Shown here: positions 4,613 to 5,904 of the stretch, piece by piece
Layout: each line of letters begins with the position of its first letter
Numbering within the stretch: position 1 is the stretch's first letter
Assembly (NCBI GenBank): GCA_027717925.1
Contig: JALLON010000171.1
Span: forward strand, 1-5,904
Origin: Acidobacteria bacterium AH-259-G07
GTDB taxonomy: Bacteria; Acidobacteriota; UBA6911; RPQK01; JADFOI01
DNA: 5,904 nucleotides
Direction of reading: 5' to 3'
Translations under genes and position numbers: made by a program
Notes under the pieces: model-generated
What the model saw: only the letters and a program-made list of their open reading frames with translations
What the model was told of the DNA's origin: nothing
The model's database searches: none

Positions 4613-5904
4613 TCAGGGCGCCTCTGGCTGACTTCCTTCGCGGAGGACCAGCAGACGCCCTACCGGCATCCTCTCGAAGACCTGGGTGAGCCCACTGGGC
4701 CAGCGAACCTCTAACTGATCGACCACCGTGGAGGAGCCCAAACCGAAGGTCAGGCGTGGATCACTTTGCGAAAGGTAACTTGAGCCGCTGCGCCGGAAGC
4801 GTTGTTGAACCGATTTGGCGGTCCTCACTGTTACTCGAGCCCCGTTTCCGTCCCGGTTCGATTGTACTCCCACGAGTTGAATTTGAATCCAGTTATTGGT
4901 GTTTCCCCCTTCGTTGCGCAACAGATGCGCCGGCCCGCCGTTTTCGGTGATTACCAGGTCCAGGTCACCGTCGTTATCGAAGTCGACTGCAGCAACTCCG
5001 CGAGCCACGTATGACCGACGCAGAGCGTCTCTCACCTCCTCACGGACCGGGCGAAACTTGCCGGTGCCCATGTTGCGAAACAGAAGGGGGGACTGCCGAT
5101 AGGTGACCCGCGTTTGGTAGGTCTCCACCAAGTCGTCAATGTGGCCATTGACGACGAGCAGGTCTTGCCAGCCGTCCAGGTCGTAGTCCAGAAAAACAAG
5201 TCCAAAGCCCAAGAAAAGGAGGCTTGGTTGTCCGATTCCCACCTGGGAGGAGTAATCGGCAAACAGCAGGCTGTCAATGGAGCTGTAAAAGCCGATTGAT
5301 TCGTGCGAAAAGTTGCTTATCGCTACAGTCACCTGCCCGTTGTTGTACACGTCCGCAACGTCGATCCCCATGCCCGCGCGTGCTAGACCAGACTCCGACA
5401 CGGCAAAGCCGGACCGCAAGCCTACCTCGTCGAAACCAAAATGGCCGCGGTTTAAATAAAGCTTATCCGGTTGGGTGTCCTCGGCTATCACCAGATCCAT
5501 CAAGCCGTTGCCGTCAAAGTCCCACACCGCGATACCCAGAGCCTTGCCTTCCGGGTTGTAGATGCCCGCTTGCTCTGTCATGTCCTGGAACCTCCCTTGG
5601 CCCAGGTTGCGGAAGAGGCGCGAGCTGTTGCCCGGGTAGAGCTCGGGAGTACAGTAGCTCTTGATCCCAGGAGCGTGGCCGCACCACTTATCCTCTTTGA
5701 CCGTCCAGCGCACGTAATTGCCTACAAACAGGTCTAAGGCACCGTCATTGTCGGCGTCGAGCCAGGCGGCACTGCTCCCCCACCCGGAATCGCCGACACC
5801 AGCCTCGGCTGTAACATCTGTGAAAGTTCCGTCTCGATTGTTGCGGAAAAGGAGGTTGGGACCAAGGGCGGTCAGATAGAGATCGGGGAAACCGTCATTG
5901 TTGT
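4613..5904 (-). CDS. FG-GAP/VCBS repeat protein with C-terminal ASPIC/UnbV domain (N-terminus outside window)
   Basis: The minus-strand frame is open from the right edge to TGA at 4615-4613, about 429 codons. The ATG at 5713 is internal, because repeat sequence continues in frame beyond it. Calcium-binding-type repeats recur: NNDGFPDLYL at the right edge, DADNDGALDL (5758-5729), DFDGNGLMDL (5521-5492), DYDLDGWQDL (5188-5159) and DFDNDGDLDL (4984-4955). Each has the D-x-D-x-D/N-G-x-x-D-L spacing and several are followed by LF/LLRN-type strands (LFRNNRDGTFTDVTAEAG), as in integrin-like beta-propellers. The last about 90 residues form an ASPIC/UnbV domain: NWIQIQLVG, QSNRDGNGARVTV, SYLSQSDPRLTFGLGSS and LEVRWPSG. 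Such proteins are secreted or surface-bound and are thought to bind ligands or carbohydrates, often with TPR or TonB-linked systems in Acidobacteria and Bacteroidetes; the role here is unknown. The gene faces the radical SAM gene convergently. Confidence 0.88.
   Translation of the reverse strand, partial: NNDGFPDLYLTALGPNLLFRNNRDGTFTDVTAEAGVGDSGWGSSAAWLDADNDGALDLFVGNYVRWTVKEDKWCGHAPGIKSYCTPELYPGNSSRLFRNLGQGRFQDMTEQAGIYNPEGKALGIAVWDFDGNGLMDLVIAEDTQPDKLYLNRGHFGFDEVGLRSGFAVSESGLARAGMGIDVADVYNNGQVTVAISNFSHESIGFYSSIDSLLFADYSSQVGIGQPSLLFLGFGLVFLDYDLDGWQDLLVVNGHIDDLVETYQTRVTYRQSPLLFRNMGTGKFRPVREEVRDALRRSYVARGVAAVDFDNDGDLDLVITENGGPAHLLRNEGGNTNNWIQIQLVGVQSNRDGNGARVTVRTAKSVQQRFRRSGSSYLSQSDPRLTFGLGSSTVVDQLEVRWPSGLTQVFERMPVGRLLVLREGSQPEAP

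Noticed and set aside
5224..5737. Plus-strand open frames opposite the FG-GAP gene
   Set aside because: The minus strand shows repeated Asp-rich calcium-binding motifs throughout; the plus frames are Pro/Arg/Ser-rich shadows.

Overview
The window reads as chromosomal DNA from an uncultured bacterium, most plausibly an acidobacterium or a close soil relative. Three things point there: a secreted FG-GAP/VCBS protein ending in an ASPIC/UnbV domain, a plastocyanin-like lipoprotein fused to a carboxypeptidase-regulatory-like domain, and a fragment that looks like the duplicated-permease (ADOP/MacB periplasmic core) family expanded in Acidobacteria. All family assignments rest on motifs recognised by eye; no database search was possible.

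Left part (1-1867): the 3' end of a carboxymuconolactone decarboxylase/AhpD-fold protein runs in from the left edge. It is followed by a strongly structured intergenic stem-loop (243-305). Then come two tightly linked genes 6 bp apart: a cupredoxin-like lipoprotein (359-1129) and a secreted protein of unknown family (1136-1867). They look like one transcription unit making two exported proteins, the first with a probable type 1 copper site.

Middle part (1975-4446): a 2.47 kb block is bounded by a long, near-identical inverted repeat of about 123 bp (1975-2097 and 4325-4446; about 5 mismatches and one 1-base gap). Inside are a dead O-methyltransferase gene (5'-truncated, frameshifted and cut off at its SAM-binding motif) and an inverted, frameshifted scrap of an ADOP-type permease joined directly to it. 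Next is one apparently intact gene, a 472-residue B12-binding radical SAM enzyme (2805-4223) with a good ribosome binding site that lies within or next to the permease scrap. The radical SAM gene has a visibly more G/C-rich third codon position than the left-hand genes. The block looks like an acquired or rearranged island.

Right part (4447-5904): about 165 bp separate the right repeat copy from a convergent gene. This gap holds a perfect 8-bp stem hairpin, a candidate terminator for the minus strand. The minus-strand gene (stop at 4613, start beyond the right edge) encodes a large FG-GAP/VCBS repeat protein with a C-terminal ASPIC/UnbV domain.

I saw no tRNA, rRNA, CRISPR array or transposase. 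The most interesting items are the inverted-repeat-bounded block with its lone intact radical SAM gene, the cupredoxin/unknown secreted gene pair, and the structured leader ahead of that pair.
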